DNA of 64,000 nt, from assembly GCA_001189495.1 (NCBI GenBank), contig CP012068.1, positions 1,488,001 through 1,552,000 on the forward strand. Reading direction: 5' to 3'. This DNA is from Eubacterium sulci ATCC 35585. Its GTDB lineage: Bacteria > Bacillota > Clostridia > Peptostreptococcales > Anaerovoracaceae. How positions within the stretch are numbered: position 1 is the first letter of the stretch; every line of letters begins with the position of its first letter. Shown piece by piece: positions 63,033 through 64,000 of the stretch. The position numbers were made by a program, and so were the translations under genes. The notes below the pieces were generated by a model that was not told the DNA's origin, made no database searches, and saw nothing but the letters and a program-made list of their open reading frames with translations.

Positions 63033-63893
63033 ATGACAGATATATTAAAGGGAGCACCCCTCGTTGATAAGCTCTGTTCTGAGCTAATCGCTAAGGTTAA
63101 GGAGCTATCAAAGCAAAACATCAAGCCTTGCCTTGCCATAGTTAGAGTTGGTGCAAAGCCTAATGACATAAGCTATGAAAACACAATTCTTAAGCGCTGT
63201 GAAAAGATTGGCGTAGTAGCAAAACAGGTAGTGCTTGCAGAGGACATCCCTGCAGAGGATTTTTACGCTGAACTAGAGAATTTAAACGCTGACTGCAATG
63301 TCCATGGCATACTGATGTTTAGACCTCTTCCATCACATATAGATGGTGAGAAGGCTCGCAATTTGATTGCGGCATCAAAGGATGTAGACGGATCAACCGA
63401 TGCTTCTCTTGCAGGCATCTTCACTGATAGCGATGTAGGATTTCCGCCTTGCACCGCTTCTGCAGCAATGGAAATACTAGATTTCTATGGAGTTGAGCTA
63501 AGTGGCAGGAATGCAGTTGTACTAGGCCGCTCTCTAGTTATCGGAAAGCCTGTTGCAATGATGCTTCTCAGAAAGAATGCCAGCGTAACAATCTGCCACA
63601 GCAGAACCAAGAATATAGAGGAGCTTTCACGCTCAGCGGATATCCTTATCGCATGCACAGGCCAGCCAGAGAGTGTAGGACCTGAGTATGTTAATCCAAA
63701 TCAGTGTATAATAGACGTAGGCGTCAGCTATAGTGAAGCTAAGCAAAAGCTTTGCGGAGATGTAGATTTTGATGCAGTCTCAGATAAGGTCGCTTCCATA
63801 ACCCCAGTACCTGGTGGTGTTGGTGGCGTCACATCAACCATACTAGTTAAGCATGTTGTTGAAGCCGCAGCTAAACAAGCGTGCACTAGATAG
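63033..63893 (+). CDS. folD: methylenetetrahydrofolate dehydrogenase/cyclohydrolase
   Basis: A 286-aa FolD: SYENTILKRCEKIGV in place of the usual SxxYVxxK-type active site (Tyr54 and Lys58-like residues), GILMFRPLP, DVDGSTDASLAGIF, VVLGRSLVIGKPVAMML and ITPVPGGVGGVTSTIL. Reads NAD(P). The substrate motifs VQLPLP and CTPxG are altered (FRPLPSH and FPPCTASA), as is common in this clade. Confidence 0.93.
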   Translation: MTDILKGAPLVDKLCSELIAKVKELSKQNIKPCLAIVRVGAKPNDISYENTILKRCEKIGVVAKQVVLAEDIPAEDFYAELENLNADCNVHGILMFRPLPSHIDGEKARNLIAASKDVDGSTDASLAGIFTDSDVGFPPCTASAAMEILDFYGVELSGRNAVVLGRSLVIGKPVAMMLLRKNASVTICHSRTKNIEELSRSADILIACTGQPESVGPEYVNPNQCIIDVGVSYSEAKQKLCGDVDFDAVSDKVASITPVPGGVGGVTSTILVKHVVEAAAKQACTR

Positions 63894-63924
63894 AACAATA
63901 ATTTGTACTAGTTTAATAAGTTTA

Positions 63925-64000
63925 ATGTCAGAGTAGGATTTGGCGCGTTAAGTGTCGCAGGATGGGAGTTGTCTGCGAACGAAAGGAATTTATTCCTGCG
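63925..64000 (+). ncRNA. tetrahydrofolate (THF) riboswitch, truncated by window end
   Basis: The sequence has CAGAGTAGGATTTGGCGCG, then GCGTTAAGTGT, GGATGGGAGTTGTC and GAACGAAAGG, closely following the conserved blocks of the class-I THF riboswitch (GGAGAGTAGATGATTCGCG / TTAAGTGT / GAATGGGATGTCG / ACGAAG). The 3' P1 arm and the regulated gene lie beyond 64000; a folate transporter or folate biosynthesis gene is expected. Confidence 0.85.

Overview
The window looks like chromosomal DNA of an anaerobic, low-to-mid-GC Clostridia-type Firmicute. The evidence is a V-type ATPase operon with a Na+-site c-subunit, the formate-THF ligase/cyclohydrolase/FolD one-carbon cluster, a 3-keto-5-aminohexanoate cleavage enzyme, WhiA and RapZ, cobalamin and tetrahydrofolate riboswitches, and strong AGGAGG-like ribosome sites. 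An Eubacterium/Mogibacterium-like host is plausible but cannot be proven from the sequence.

Layout. 1-5.4 kb is an accessory stretch, all on the minus strand: small orphan genes, an isochorismatase-like hydrolase, an M48 protease, a Fic relic and an AAA/DUF4143 ATPase behind a 23-bp iterated array. 5.5-18.6 kb is a TetR - ABC exporter pair - ECF transporter (A, T, S) operon. The second exporter gene is split by a ~6.1 kb integrative mobilizable element (about 9036-15131) with a TnpX-type serine recombinase, a MobA/MobL relaxase, a MOBQ-like oriT, TnpW and three cargo genes. 18.7-36.0 kb is a mosaic island: GIY-YIG nuclease, Fic with an operator-like array, phage relics, nadABC, a MITE-like element, an ABC exporter with a PLDc_N protein, small stress and immunity genes, IS200, and many relics. 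Several copies of the 3' end of rlmD lie across it, as if elements had repeatedly integrated into that gene. Four single genes in 30-35.7 kb share the same ~60-bp palindromic 3' tail.

36.0-64.0 kb is stable core genome: rlmD, a nitroreductase, the nine-gene V-ATPase operon, a lipoprotein, whiA, an HD hydrolase, a four-gene uptake operon behind a cobalamin riboswitch, kce, rapZ-PHP-murB, an AI-2E family permease, a phosphodiesterase and dsdA (all minus strand). Divergently, fhs-fchA-folD follow and a tetrahydrofolate riboswitch is cut by the right edge. No rRNA, tRNA or CRISPR array was seen.

How the genes fit together: fermentation of amino acids (Kce, D-serine ammonia-lyase) and one-carbon units (Fhs/FchA/FolD) coupled to Na+ transport by the V-ATPase, with B12 uptake under riboswitch control. 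The two best candidates for something undescribed are (i) the cassette-like modules with a shared tail in the rlmD island and (ii) the iterated 20-23 bp arrays that precede the Fic genes and the DUF4143 ATPase.
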